Shown here piece after piece: positions 14,528 to 22,550 of a stretch of DNA of 64,000 nucleotides (the first letter of the stretch is position 1; every line of letters begins with the position of its first letter). Below the pieces are notes generated by a model. That model was not told where the DNA came from. It was given only the letters and a program-made list of their open reading frames with translations, and made no database searches. The position numbers were made by a program, and so were the translations under genes. Source of the DNA: Castellaniella denitrificans (GTDB lineage Bacteria; Pseudomonadota; Gammaproteobacteria; Burkholderiales; Burkholderiaceae_B); assembly GCF_042653765.1 (NCBI RefSeq), contig NZ_JBHSEZ010000029.1:186001-250000 (forward strand), read 5' to 3'.

Positions 14528-15190
14528 TCAAAACAACGACCCAGTGCTCATGGGGCGCCCATAGAGCTCCGAGATTTGCCTCTGGAACTGGGTCTGTCCT
14601 CCATAGCTAGGATGCCTCACGCAAATCACGGGTACGGAATCCGTGATGCGATGGGCCGCAGCGGCGGCATCGTTGCCGATGGCGACGATGCGAGAGGGAC
14701 GTAGCAAGACAATGAGCTGTTGGAGCAGTTCTTCGCCGGCTCGCCTCTCACGCGCGTTGTGCTGCCGGTTGGTGAACGGATCTCCTGATTCGTGCGGATG
14801 CAGAGGGAAAACGTTCCAGAGGAAGATGCGGGCATCAATATGTTCCAGCATGCCCCATATGACCGCGGCGGTTCGTTCGGCCACAGCACTGCCTATCGTC
14901 GGCCGTTCGGCGACCTGGTCGAGATTCCAACGCCTAGCGTGCTGGCTTATGTGAAGGTCGTCGGTCAGGGCTAACCCAGTGCGGCGTCCTCCGCGATATC
15001 CGAGGTCTCGTCCAATCCATATCGCGTCTACGGGTTCCTCGGTTGCACGACGCAACATGGCGGACAGTGCAGCAGCACGGCGACGTGGTGCATCGCGTCG
15101 ATCATGAACTTCACAACGATCCGAATACGGATTGAAGCAGTCTTCGAACTGCAGAGAAGCAACTGCATCAACGAACGGGTGGATCTTCAT
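14528..15190 (-). CDS. Uracil-DNA glycosylase superfamily protein
   Basis: The 220-residue protein carries UDG-fold motifs. These are WIGRDLGYRGGRRTG (58-72, the first active-site loop), LWNVFPLHPH (124-133) and a C-terminal VRHPSYGG (191-198, the DNA-intercalation loop with His). It should remove uracil or a modified base from DNA. Its start overlaps the stop of the MazG-like gene by 4 bases, so it is translationally coupled as the last gene of the minus-strand set. Relatives in phage defence attack hypermodified phage DNA; that function here is inferred. The exact UDG subfamily is not clear to me. Confidence 0.75.
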   Translation of the reverse strand: MKIHPFVDAVASLQFEDCFNPYSDRCEVHDRRDAPRRRAAALSAMLRRATEEPVDAIWIGRDLGYRGGRRTGLALTDDLHISQHARRWNLDQVAERPTIGSAVAERTAAVIWGMLEHIDARIFLWNVFPLHPHESGDPFTNRQHNARERRAGEELLQQLIVLLRPSRIVAIGNDAAAAAHRITDSVPVICVRHPSYGGQTQFQRQISELYGRPMSTGSLF

Positions 15191-16323
15191 TTTTCAGACT
15201 CAAGTGGCATGTATTTGATGGTGCGTTGTTCTCGGTTTCCAATGATCCAGCCGCCTTGATTTTCCTTGAGCTGGCGAAAGACAGCATAGCCATCCAGGAT
15301 TGCCTTTTCCCAGAGCTTTAGCGGACATTTCTCCACTTCGTAACCACTCACGAACTCACCAATGGTCTTGAGAACCCCAAGTGAGACCTTTTCCTGATTC
15401 TCGAAGAAATTCAGCTCCTTGGCTCTGGAGAAAATCCACGCTGAAAGCCCTTCTTCCACGACGATGGCCCGACCACTGTCCTGCTCTTCATCGTATTTCG
15501 GATTGCTCTTTCGCTTGTGCTTGATCAATGCCCGCATCACAGGTGACCAGTGCAGGATTGCTGCATAAGAAAAGTGGAAGACATCATGGAACCGGTAGCC
15601 ATCGCGATCGGCAATGTTGTCCGTCAGAGGGTCTCCAATGAATACGCCCTTCCATTGGAGGTAACTCTTGCCACTGCCTCGCTGATTGACCCGGATTTTG
15701 AAATCCCTGGGTAGCTGTTCCTCAATTCCAAACTCACTGTCGAAATCAAGGCCAGCCAGGTCTTCTGCCTGCGGCTCCAAGAACGCGCCGCGAGCTTTCC
15801 GGAGATTTCCGCGAGCCACCTCAGAGAACGCAAGTTCGGCCACATGAATTGCATCCAGGTAAGCCCGTGCGAAAGCAATCAAGTCTGCGCGTGCAGGCGT
15901 ACTTCCAAGTAGCGCTGCCGCTGACTGCCCCAAACGCACCAAGGTGGCATCCAACGAAGCAGTCGCGGCGACAGGCACAGCGATATAGGCTAACGCACCT
16001 TCGGTGATGTCACTTGCAGCGCCCACATTCTTGAAGTTTCCGTGGTTCGCAGCTTCCGAGAATATCTCTTCGAGAGGAATCTGCAGGCGCCTGCAGATTG
16101 CAGCCAAATACCAGAGGGTGTCGCCAAACTCTTCTTCTGCCGCCTTCTTGAAACCCGGGTAAGCCGTTCTCTCTCGAACACTTTTCTTGGCCGTAGCCAT
16201 TATTCCGCCGACTTCTCCGTATAGACCTTGGAGGACAGGATTGAAGTCATTCGGGTTGAGTACGTCTGTGGCTGCAATTTCCGCAGCGTAATCCGAGAGC
16301 AAGAGGGAGCCTTCCTTTTTCAT
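15187..16323 (-). CDS. MazG-like nucleotide pyrophosphohydrolase with C-terminal extension
   Basis: The 378-residue protein starts with an all-alpha MazG-type NTP pyrophosphohydrolase domain (about 25-120). Its metal-binding acidic motifs are LYGEVGG (34-40) and EEEFGDTLWYLA (63-74). The remaining 250 residues (DGYRFHDVFHFSYAAILHW near the middle) form a domain that recurs with MazG-like proteins but has no function known to me. The family cleaves NTPs or dNTPs to monophosphates. It starts 3 bases after the Nmad2-like gene ends and overlaps the UDG gene by 4 bases. A nucleotide-pool role alongside a base-excising enzyme is a reasonable inference. Confidence 0.7.
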   Translation of the reverse strand: MKKEGSLLLSDYAAEIAATDVLNPNDFNPVLQGLYGEVGGIMATAKKSVRERTAYPGFKKAAEEEFGDTLWYLAAICRRLQIPLEEIFSEAANHGNFKNVGAASDITEGALAYIAVPVAATASLDATLVRLGQSAAALLGSTPARADLIAFARAYLDAIHVAELAFSEVARGNLRKARGAFLEPQAEDLAGLDFDSEFGIEEQLPRDFKIRVNQRGSGKSYLQWKGVFIGDPLTDNIADRDGYRFHDVFHFSYAAILHWSPVMRALIKHKRKSNPKYDEEQDSGRAIVVEEGLSAWIFSRAKELNFFENQEKVSLGVLKTIGEFVSGYEVEKCPLKLWEKAILDGYAVFRQLKENQGGWIIGNREQRTIKYMPLESEK

Positions 16324-16326
16324 CGG

Positions 16327-16953
16327 TCACCTGCGAAGAGTCAGCCATTCGAATGGAGCGCCCTGATAACCGCTCACGTCAAAGCTGCGAATCCATTTCT
16401 CAAGGTTCGCAATCAGTTGCGCATCGTCAAAGGTGGTTAGACCTATTCCCGTTTTGCATAAGGGCCGATCTTGCTGGTCTTTCAGTTCCTCGGGAAATTC
16501 CGGACCCTCGCCCCCGAAGTACACAAAATCATTACTGATCAGGACCCTGTTGACGCCCGTATCACGGGCAACATGGTCCGGGTTGAGCGTGCCATTGGGG
16601 CGGGAATGAAATGAGTCTCGCTGCTGCCAAGCGGCTCCAGGCGCGGCCCTGAAGTAGATGTTGTCCCCGCAACTTTGCTTCCGACTCCCATTGCGGTACG
16701 GCATCTTGTATTCAAACCGTGGATCTGCGCCATATTCGTCGAATGTCATCGCCTCGGTAACGCGCATCGCGTACACGAGACGCCCGCCACGTCGGACAGT
16801 TCTATCATTGCTGCCACTGCCGACCACCCAATCACCGATGTCAGCGGATCGGCGGATATTGGGTTTGCAGGTCGCAAGCGTGCAGTAGCCATAGAAAGGG
16901 TTGGGCGCGAAACCACTGTCGTATCGCACCACATAGGAGTGAATGCGAGCCAT
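16327..16953 (-). CDS. Nucleotide-modification-associated (Nmad2-like) protein
   Basis: The 208-residue protein has the conserved N-terminus of the Nmad2 family (YVVRYDSGFAPNPFYGYCTL, then CKPNIRRSADIGDWVVGSGS). That family was named for its association with DNA-modifying and nucleotide-processing genes. No catalytic mechanism has been shown. The ATG at 16953 overlaps the stop of the preceding TIR gene by one base (TGATG), indicating coupled translation; the longer frame to 17013 overlaps that gene and is unlikely. Lower GC than the backbone supports transfer. Confidence 0.7.
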   Translation of the reverse strand: MARIHSYVVRYDSGFAPNPFYGYCTLATCKPNIRRSADIGDWVVGSGSNDRTVRRGGRLVYAMRVTEAMTFDEYGADPRFEYKMPYRNGSRKQSCGDNIYFRAAPGAAWQQRDSFHSRPNGTLNPDHVARDTGVNRVLISNDFVYFGGEGPEFPEELKDQQDRPLCKTGIGLTTFDDAQLIANLEKWIRSFDVSGYQGAPFEWLTLRR

Positions 16954-17420
16954 CAGCAGGGATGCCGCTTGAGTGGAACCGGGTCGCAGGCACCACCGTC
17001 TGGCTTTTCCCACGAGTCCTTCCCGTTGATCGCGTCAATGATCGCATCGCCGTTCCACCCAACCAAGGCGTCGGCATATTCTTTCAGGGCCTCTGGAAGG
17101 TCGCATTCCTTCTCGCCATGCTCCCAAACACCGACAATGCGCTTGCCCTGTTTGGCCGCATATTCGATTTCCCAGTTCACCCAATCGCTATTCTTGGTCT
17201 GGGGCGAAACGTAGCAAATGAACACTCCAGCCCAGTTGATGGCAGGGGCAAGGATCTGCGTCTTTATGTAGTGCTCATCGGTGGCATTGTTGAACTTCCC
17301 TGTATGGATGGAGGAATCCCTGACCTCGATCCCTTTTGGAGCTAACAGATCCTTCAGCTTCTGGAGTCCGTGATCGTCCTTATGGACATGGCTGATGAAC
17401 ACGTTCCTTTTCTCTGCCAC
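16953..17420 (-). CDS. Small TIR-domain protein
   Basis: The 155-residue protein consists of a single TIR-like domain: NVFISHVHKDDHGLQKLKDLL at the start, the strand GVFICYVSPQTKNSDWVNWEIEYA in the core with candidate catalytic Glu84, and KRIVGVWEHGE. It starts with GTG at 17420, preceded by GGAGGTGACAG. It is first in the minus-strand set with Nmad2-, MazG- and UDG-like genes. It may be the sensor or signal-producing part of that set, or an NAD+-degrading effector. Confidence 0.75.
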   Translation of the reverse strand: MAEKRNVFISHVHKDDHGLQKLKDLLAPKGIEVRDSSIHTGKFNNATDEHYIKTQILAPAINWAGVFICYVSPQTKNSDWVNWEIEYAAKQGKRIVGVWEHGEKECDLPEALKEYADALVGWNGDAIIDAINGKDSWEKPDGGACDPVPLKRHPC

Positions 17421-17508
17421 CTGTCACCTCCATTGTTCTTACATGGTTTGAAGATCGTAACTGTGTTTTCGGCCGCTGTGGCAGGAAATGCTGACCCGTT
17501 TGCCTTGA

Positions 17509-17811
17509 TCAAATAATTGCCTGCAAACCCTTGTCGGCGATGACGTTGAGCAGCTTGAGGGCCGGCCCGGTGGGATGGGTTTCGCCTTGCTCCCACTTTC
17601 GCACGGTCGACGCGGTGGTGTGCAGGTGAAGTGCGAACACCGGCTGGCTGAACTTCAACCGTTCGCGCAGGTGTTTGATGTCGGCAGCACTGAACTCCCG
17701 CACCGGCGGCGGGCAGATCGCGTCGAACTCGCGCATCGTCACCTTGCCGATCGCTCCCGCTTCGTGGAGCGCAGCCAGGTCGCCACGCAGGGATTCAATG
17801 ATCTTGCTCAC
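17509..17811 (-). CDS. XRE-family antitoxin (HigA/NadS type)
   Basis: The 100-residue protein has a C-terminal helix-turn-helix (LRERLKFSQPVFALHLHTTASTVRKWEQGE, written here as one region at about 48-77), typical of antitoxins that follow a RelE/HigB toxin. Start is GTG at 17811, inside the end of the toxin gene (17-base overlap). It should neutralise the toxin and repress the shared promoter by binding the palindrome at 18193-18211. The module would help stabilise the integrative element. Confidence 0.85.
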   Translation of the reverse strand: MSKIIESLRGDLAALHEAGAIGKVTMREFDAICPPPVREFSAADIKHLRERLKFSQPVFALHLHTTASTVRKWEQGETHPTGPALKLLNVIADKGLQAII

Positions 17812-18178
17812 AATGCACCTCCAATAACACGCCCGAGTGCAACGCCTTCGACAAAGCCTCGGCGGACAGTTCCAGGAACACCTTGCCGGCGAATTGCAGC
17901 GCCTTCTTCTCGTCCTGCGTGATATTCGCCTTGTCGCTCTTGGGGAACCCATGCAGGAATACGTAGCGGCTGCCGATCCGGGCCGACAGCAGCGTGCGGT
18001 AGCCGCCGCTCTTGCCGCCGCCGGATCGGGCAACCCGCTTCTTGTAGAGGAAGCCGCCCAAGTCCGCGTCAATCAGACCGCTTTCCATCTCTTGAACCGC
18101 CTTGCACAAGGCAGCATCAGGCAGCTTTTCGCCCGCCTGCCACCGTGCAAAGTCCTTCCGCTTGAGGACGTGGGTCAT
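17795..18178 (-). CDS. RelE/HigB-family toxin
   Basis: The 127-residue protein matches the RelE-like family often annotated as HigB-2 or DUF1044, with the signature GGFLYKKRVARSGGGKSGGYR (about 55-75) and FLHGFPKSDKANIT. Such toxins cleave mRNA at the ribosome. The ATG at 18178 has GGAGGTCAAG before it. Toxin-first order and the 17-base overlap with the antitoxin gene fit higBA-type modules. The gene lies between the defence block and the integrase. Confidence 0.85.
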   Translation of the reverse strand: MTHVLKRKDFARWQAGEKLPDAALCKAVQEMESGLIDADLGGFLYKKRVARSGGGKSGGYRTLLSARIGSRYVFLHGFPKSDKANITQDEKKALQFAGKVFLELSAEALSKALHSGVLLEVHCEQDH

Positions 18179-18190
18179 CTTGACCTCCAA

Positions 18191-18211
18191 ACTATACCCG
18201 TAACGGGCATA
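18191..18211 (-). promoter_or_regulatory. Toxin-antitoxin operator and -10 box
   Basis: TATACCCGTAACGGGCATA at 18193-18211 is a 19-base palindrome with one mismatch pair. The minus-strand -10 box TATAGT (18191-18196) overlaps its edge, 12 bases before the toxin start codon. This is a likely autorepression site for the toxin-antitoxin complex. Confidence 0.75.
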
Positions 18212-18317
18212 CTTTTCCAGTCCCCAGTGCGATGCACGGGCGGGGAGGGCTGCCGAACCGGTTGGCGTAACGGCGACACGGCAATCAGGGCCGACATGCC
18301 GAGGCACTGGTCACCGA

Positions 18318-19520
18318 TCATGCGGTCACCTCTTTGGGTTCTTGCCGCGTGCCGACGACCGACTTGCGCCGGCTGGCTACCAACTCGGCTGCCTTACGCA
18401 CCGGGTCGTCCTCGGTGTGGACGTAGCGCATGAACATCGCCACGGTCTTGTGCGCGGTTAGCGCCATGCCGACCTTGACGGGGATGCCGGAATTGGCAAT
18501 GTCGGTCGCTGAGCGGTGGCGTATGCCGTGGGTGCCAACCTTCGGCACGCCGGCGCGATCAAGGATTCGGCGCCACGCCTGATAGTAGGAATGGGGGCCG
18601 AGCGGCTTGTCATGGTCGAGGATGGCCGGGCATACGTAGGGCGAATTGCCGTAGCGAGGTGCATTCGTCAGCAACCGGCGGGCTTCCTCGCTCAACGGCT
18701 TGGACATATCGCCCGTCTTGCTGTCCGGCCAGACAACCCGGCCATTGGGCAAGTCGAGCCAATCCCACTGCAACAGCAGGATCTCCGACATGCGGGCCGC
18801 GAACTCGAATTGCAGCCGGACGGCCAGCAGATAGATGGGATGTTCCAGGCCCTCGGCCTCGGCTTTGTCCAAGTAGGCGAACAGGCTGACCATCTGCTCG
18901 TCGGTGATAAGGCGGGTCGAGCCTTTCTCCGGGTACTTGGGTACGTGACGGCAAGGATTGGAGCCATCGGGCCGGTAGCCCCACAGTTCGGCCAGGTTGA
19001 ACATCTTGCGGACGAGCGACAGTACGCGGTTGGCCTGCGTGGGGGACCTCTCCATGCGCTTCATCAGCGCGGTGATGTCGTGGCGCGTGACCTCGTGAAC
19101 CTTCTTGCTGCCGAAGGCTGGGATGACGAAGTTGTCGATCTGGTACTGGTAGCTGGCCTGGGTGCTGGGCTTGTTGTGCGGCTTGGAGTGGTCATCCATG
19201 AACCGGCCGCACAGTTCCTTGACCGTCGGCGCCTTGCGGGCTTCGGCCTTGTCGAGTCCGGGATCGCCCCCGCGCCGGACTTCGGCCAGCCAGTCTTGGG
19301 CCAGCGACCGGGCCTGTTCGACCGTCAGCTCGCCGAACTGGCCGAGTGCCGGCTTGCGCCGCACGCCGGAGTTCGTGCGGTACTGAACCATGAAGACCTT
19401 GCGGCCCGTTGGTGTTATCTTGCACAAGAAGCCCGGAACGAGCGTATCCCGGAGTTCCACATCGCAGGTTTGCGCCTGCGCCGTGTCAACGACGGACTTG
19501 GTGAGTTTGATCTTCGCCAT
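18318..19520 (-). CDS. int: Tyrosine-recombinase integrase of the element
   Basis: The 400-residue protein has an N-terminal DUF4102-type arm-binding domain (RDTLVPGFLCKITPTGRKVF), a core-binding SAM-like domain (about 100-190) and a catalytic domain. Catalytic residues are visible: Arg243 (AARMSE), His331-x-x-Arg334 (HGIRHRSATDIA), His357 and the nucleophile Tyr366 (FMRYVHT). It would integrate and excise the element at the tRNA-Leu site 180 bases away. An ATG at 19520 follows CAGGAGCACCTC. All key residues are present. Confidence 0.95.
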   Translation of the reverse strand: MAKIKLTKSVVDTAQAQTCDVELRDTLVPGFLCKITPTGRKVFMVQYRTNSGVRRKPALGQFGELTVEQARSLAQDWLAEVRRGGDPGLDKAEARKAPTVKELCGRFMDDHSKPHNKPSTQASYQYQIDNFVIPAFGSKKVHEVTRHDITALMKRMERSPTQANRVLSLVRKMFNLAELWGYRPDGSNPCRHVPKYPEKGSTRLITDEQMVSLFAYLDKAEAEGLEHPIYLLAVRLQFEFAARMSEILLLQWDWLDLPNGRVVWPDSKTGDMSKPLSEEARRLLTNAPRYGNSPYVCPAILDHDKPLGPHSYYQAWRRILDRAGVPKVGTHGIRHRSATDIANSGIPVKVGMALTAHKTVAMFMRYVHTEDDPVRKAAELVASRRKSVVGTRQEPKEVTA

Positions 19521-19696
19521 GAGGTGCTCCTGAAAGGCCCCGATTCCAGGGGCCGGCTAGGAGCCAGGCGGAGGGGAACCGGGGCGGTTTGCATCGCGCA
19601 CCGGGATATGATCGAAGGCACTGGCCTCGGGGAAAACCTGCTACAGCAAGCCTCATCCAAGTCCATCGTTAGCCCGGTGCGGATGCCATGCTCTGG

Positions 19697-19749
19697 CTTA
19701 AAATCCCTCGCCTTCGGGCGTGCCGGTTCGAGTCCGGCCTCGGGCACCA
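19697..19749 (+). repeat. Element/chromosome junction: 3' part of tRNA-Leu(UAA)
   Basis: These 53 bases contain the anticodon loop (CTTAAAA), variable arm, T arm (GCCGGTTCGAGTCCGGC) and acceptor end with CCA of a leucine tRNA with anticodon UAA. The 5' half is missing, and the upstream bases cannot form the anticodon stem. This is the pattern left by tyrosine integrases that recombine at the anticodon loop. Chromosomal genes begin directly to the right, so this is the displaced chromosomal end. An intact tRNA-Leu should stand at the other end of the element. Confidence 0.85.
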
Positions 19750-19785
19750 ATTCGACGCTTGCCCTCCGGGGCGTGGAGCGCACCT

Positions 19786-21327
19786 ATGCAGGATCGGCCG
19801 AGGCCGCGCGGATCGATGCGCAGGAGCGTCCGGGCGATCCTGGCCTGGGGGCTGTCGCTGCTCCTGGCGGCCGGCGCGATGGCGCTGTGGCAGCAGCAGG
19901 CGCTGGTCCGGCAACTGGAAGAAGAAAGTGGCGCATTGAACCGGCTGGTTTCCCAGCGGGCCGGCCAGCACGATGCGCACCTGACGGCCCTGTCGGCCAT
20001 CGCCGCGGCGTCCGCCGAACCGGCGCGCGATCTCTTCCTGGAGGTCGCGTCGACGATCACGCATTTCTATCCGCGCATCGACGACGTGCAGCTCGTCGCG
20101 CTCGACCCGCACGGTCCCGTGATCGGCACCGGTCCGCTGGCGCCGGACGTCGCGGACAGGGTCCGCGCGGCCGCCCGCGCGTCCACGGGGGACATCGCGC
20201 TGATGCCCTATCCCGGGCGGGCGCATCATTACATGATGATCAAGCGCAGCCCCAACACGTCCGGGGCGCGCCATGGCCTGATGCTGGGGATCGACGCCGG
20301 GAAGCTGCTCGACGAGGCGGGGGCCTTCTGGCACCGGCCGGGCGCCGTCCTGGCCCTGTCCATGCCCGACGGCCGTCCGCTGGCCGGCCAGGCCCATCCC
20401 GCCGGCGCCGTGCGGTCCGGCCGCGTCATCGGCAGCGCGTCCCAGCCGCTGATCCTGGAAACCGGCCTGGACGTCGGCTGGGCCGATCGGCTGCCGCTGG
20501 CGCCGACCGCGCTGCTGCTCGCCCTCGTCAGTCTTTTCCATTGGGCGGCGCTCGGCGCCTGGCGGCAGCGGGCGCGCGCCCGCGCGGTGGCGGAACAGGC
20601 GCGGATCAACGCGCTGGAATCGCGGCTGGCCCATGCGTCGCGGGTCAACGCGCTGGGCGAGATGGCCAGCGGCCTGACGCATGAACTGACGCAGCCGCTC
20701 ACGGCGATCCTGGCGCAGGCGCAGGCCGGCAAGCGGCTGGCGGCGCAGGGGCGGGGCGCCGAGCTCGAATCCGTGCTGGAAGGCACGATCGCCCAGGCCC
20801 GCCGCGCGTCGGCCATCCTGGAACGGTTCCGCGACTGGTCGCGTCCCCGGCCGGCGTCGGCCGCCGTCTTCGACCTGAGGGACGCGGTGCGCAACGTCCA
20901 GGCGCTGCTGGCGCCCAAGGCGGCGTCCAGCGGGGCGCGGATCGATTTCTCCGTGCCCGGCGAACCCGTTCCCGTCCGGGCGGATCCGGTGGAAATGGAG
21001 CAGGCGGCGTTCAATCTCGTGCGCAATGCGATCGAGGCCGTGGCGGGGCGGGCCGACGCGCGGATCGCCGTCGACCTGCGGCCGGCGGCGGGCCGCGCCG
21101 TGCTCGACGTGTCGGACAACGGCCCCGGCGTCGCGTCCGGCATCCGCGCCGATCTGTTCACTCCGTTCGCCACCACACGGGGAGACGGCATGGGACTGGG
21201 GCTGGCGCTGAGCAGGCGCCTGGTCGAACGGGTCGGCGGCGATCTGGACCTGGCCGACGAGGCGGGCGAGGGCGCGACCTTCAGGATGGCGGTCCCGCTG
21301 GCCGAGGCGCGGGAGGACCGGCCATGA
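19786..21327 (+). CDS. Membrane-bound sensor histidine kinase
   Basis: The 513-residue protein has a membrane segment near residues 15-36, a periplasmic region to about 235, and a second membrane segment at 238-258. The kinase core follows: H-box with His299 (GLTHELTQPLTAIL), N-box (NLVRNAIEAV), DNGPGV and GMGLGLALSRR. It is probably a DctB/FixL-like kinase that phosphorylates the response regulator encoded next with a 4-base overlap. The sensed ligand is unknown. The ATG at 19786 was taken; one at 19816 is also possible. The gene begins only 37 bases from the element junction, so its original promoter may have been replaced by element DNA. Confidence 0.88.
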   Translation: MQDRPRPRGSMRRSVRAILAWGLSLLLAAGAMALWQQQALVRQLEEESGALNRLVSQRAGQHDAHLTALSAIAAASAEPARDLFLEVASTITHFYPRIDDVQLVALDPHGPVIGTGPLAPDVADRVRAAARASTGDIALMPYPGRAHHYMMIKRSPNTSGARHGLMLGIDAGKLLDEAGAFWHRPGAVLALSMPDGRPLAGQAHPAGAVRSGRVIGSASQPLILETGLDVGWADRLPLAPTALLLALVSLFHWAALGAWRQRARARAVAEQARINALESRLAHASRVNALGEMASGLTHELTQPLTAILAQAQAGKRLAAQGRGAELESVLEGTIAQARRASAILERFRDWSRPRPASAAVFDLRDAVRNVQALLAPKAASSGARIDFSVPGEPVPVRADPVEMEQAAFNLVRNAIEAVAGRADARIAVDLRPAAGRAVLDVSDNGPGVASGIRADLFTPFATTRGDGMGLGLALSRRLVERVGGDLDLADEAGEGATFRMAVPLAEAREDRP

Positions 21328-21935
21328 CGCATCCCGTCTACCTGGTGGACGACGACGAAGCGGTGCGCGAGGCCCTGTGCCTGCTGCTGTCCACGGTCGG
21401 CGTCGAGGCCCGGGGCTTCGCCGATCCGGGCCTGTTCCTGGCCCAGGTCGGCCGGCTGGAGCCCGGCTGCCTGATCCTGGACATCCGCATGCCGGTGATC
21501 TCCGGGCTCAAGCTGCAGGAGCGCCTGGCCGGGCAGGGCGTGGACTGGCCGATCATCGTCATTTCGGGGCATGGCGACATCGATGCGTGCCGGCGCGCCT
21601 TCCGCAACGGCGCGATCGACTTCCTGTCCAAGCCCATCGACGAGCAGGATCTCATCGACGCCATCCAGCGCGGGCAGGACGTGCTGGATGGCCAGCTGCG
21701 GCGGCGCGCGGAACAGGCCGAAACCCTGGAGCTGCTGGCGGCGCTGACGCCGCGCGAGCGCCAGGTGCTCGATCGCGTCGCCCAGGGCTACACCACGCGC
21801 CAGATCGCCGACGCGCTCGCACTGTCGCCGCGCACCGTCGAGACCCATCGCGCCGCGATCGGCGCCAAGCTGGGCACGACCTCGCAGGCCGAATTGACGC
21901 GCCTGTGGATCGAGGGCCAGGCGGCGGCTCCGTAG
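21324..21935 (+). CDS. FixJ/NarL-family response regulator
   Basis: The 203-residue protein has a receiver domain (acidic pocket Asp10-Asp11, phosphoacceptor Asp53 in LILDIRMP, Lys103 in FLSKPID) and a C-terminal LuxR-type helix-turn-helix (LTPRERQVLDRVAQGYTTRQI). It should activate genes when phosphorylated by the upstream kinase, whose stop codon it overlaps (ATGA). The exported haem-binding-like gene 106 bases downstream is the obvious candidate target. Confidence 0.9.
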   Translation: MTHPVYLVDDDEAVREALCLLLSTVGVEARGFADPGLFLAQVGRLEPGCLILDIRMPVISGLKLQERLAGQGVDWPIIVISGHGDIDACRRAFRNGAIDFLSKPIDEQDLIDAIQRGQDVLDGQLRRRAEQAETLELLAALTPRERQVLDRVAQGYTTRQIADALALSPRTVETHRAAIGAKLGTTSQAELTRLWIEGQAAAP

Positions 21936-22041
21936 AACTACGGACTTTCGCGCGAGCCTCACGAATACCCGGCCGGGCGGCTGGCCGGTAACCTTTCATC
22001 GTTCTCTCGTTCAACCCCGAGCAACCCTGAAAGGAACCGAT

Positions 22042-22527
22042 ATGATCCGCAAACTCTCCCTCGCCGCCCTCCTGTTTTCGCCGGTTCTGGCGTCCGCCGC
22101 GACCCAGCTGCCCACCGCGCCGTACCTGCCGCTGGAACTGGCGACCCGGGCGGCGGACGCCGCGCTGAAGGCATGCGCCGCCCAGGGCCACAACGTCAGC
22201 GTCGCCATCGTGGCGCGCGATGGCGGCACCAAGGCGCTGCTCAAGGCCGACAATGCCGGCCCCCACACGGCCAGCAGCGCCCAGGGCAAGGCCTTCACGT
22301 CGGCCGCCATGGGCCGCGACACCGCGGGCCTGGCCGACTTCATCGCCTCCAAGCCGGCCAATGACGGGCTGCGCGACATGGATGCCCGCATGGTCATCCA
22401 GGCCGGCGGCCTGCCGGTCAAGTTCGGCAAGGCGCTGGTGGCGGGCATCGGCGTGGGCGGCGCGCCCTCCGGCGACATCGATGCCGGCTGCGCCGCCGCG
22501 GGCCTGAAGGCGATCGGCGCGGAATGA
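22042..22527 (+). CDS. Exported GlcG/HbpS-like (DUF336) protein
   Basis: The 161-residue protein has an N-terminal signal peptide (cleavage expected after ASAA near residue 20). A GlcG/HbpS fold follows, with the typical VSVAIVARDGGTKALLKAD and AKAFTSAAMGRDT-like segments and a glycine-rich C-terminal GGLPVKFGKALVAGIGVGG. Members bind haem or small cofactors; Streptomyces HbpS works with a two-component system that senses haem and redox stress. The position after a kinase and regulator pair suggests a similar accessory sensor, which is inference. Ribosome site AAAGGAAC. Confidence 0.8.
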   Translation: MIRKLSLAALLFSPVLASAATQLPTAPYLPLELATRAADAALKACAAQGHNVSVAIVARDGGTKALLKADNAGPHTASSAQGKAFTSAAMGRDTAGLADFIASKPANDGLRDMDARMVIQAGGLPVKFGKALVAGIGVGGAPSGDIDAGCAAAGLKAIGAE

Positions 22528-22550
22528 GCCTTTTCCGCCGCAAAGACGGC

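Larger units (their letters stand above)
1..19749. mobile_element. One end of an integrative element (ICE or genomic island) carrying ars, mer and defence genes
   Basis: The stretch has a tyrosine integrase at its right edge, next to a displaced 3' fragment of tRNA-Leu. It also holds ParB-like, DUF932, DUF2958 and RadC-like genes typical of conjugative-element backbones, metal resistance genes, insertion sequences, a toxin-antitoxin pair and defence-like genes. GC content falls visibly in the cargo at 12.2-17.4 kb compared with the chromosome after 19.75 kb. No conjugation genes lie in the window, so the other end and any transfer module must be to the left of base 1. Whether it is a self-transmissible ICE or a passive island cannot be decided here. 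Confidence 0.8.

Noticed and set aside
19697..19749. Functional tRNA-Leu(UAA)
   Set aside because: Only the 3' part from the anticodon loop onward is present; the upstream bases cannot form the acceptor, D or anticodon stems.
18516..20684. Very long plus-strand open frame across the integrase gene, the junction and the kinase gene
   Set aside because: It is a shadow frame in high-GC DNA: it is antisense to a complete integrase and overlaps the kinase in the wrong frame, with no domain match.
20229..21962. Long minus-strand open frame opposite the kinase and response regulator
   Set aside because: Low-complexity Arg/Ala/Ser-rich translation, fully antisense to two genes with all family motifs.
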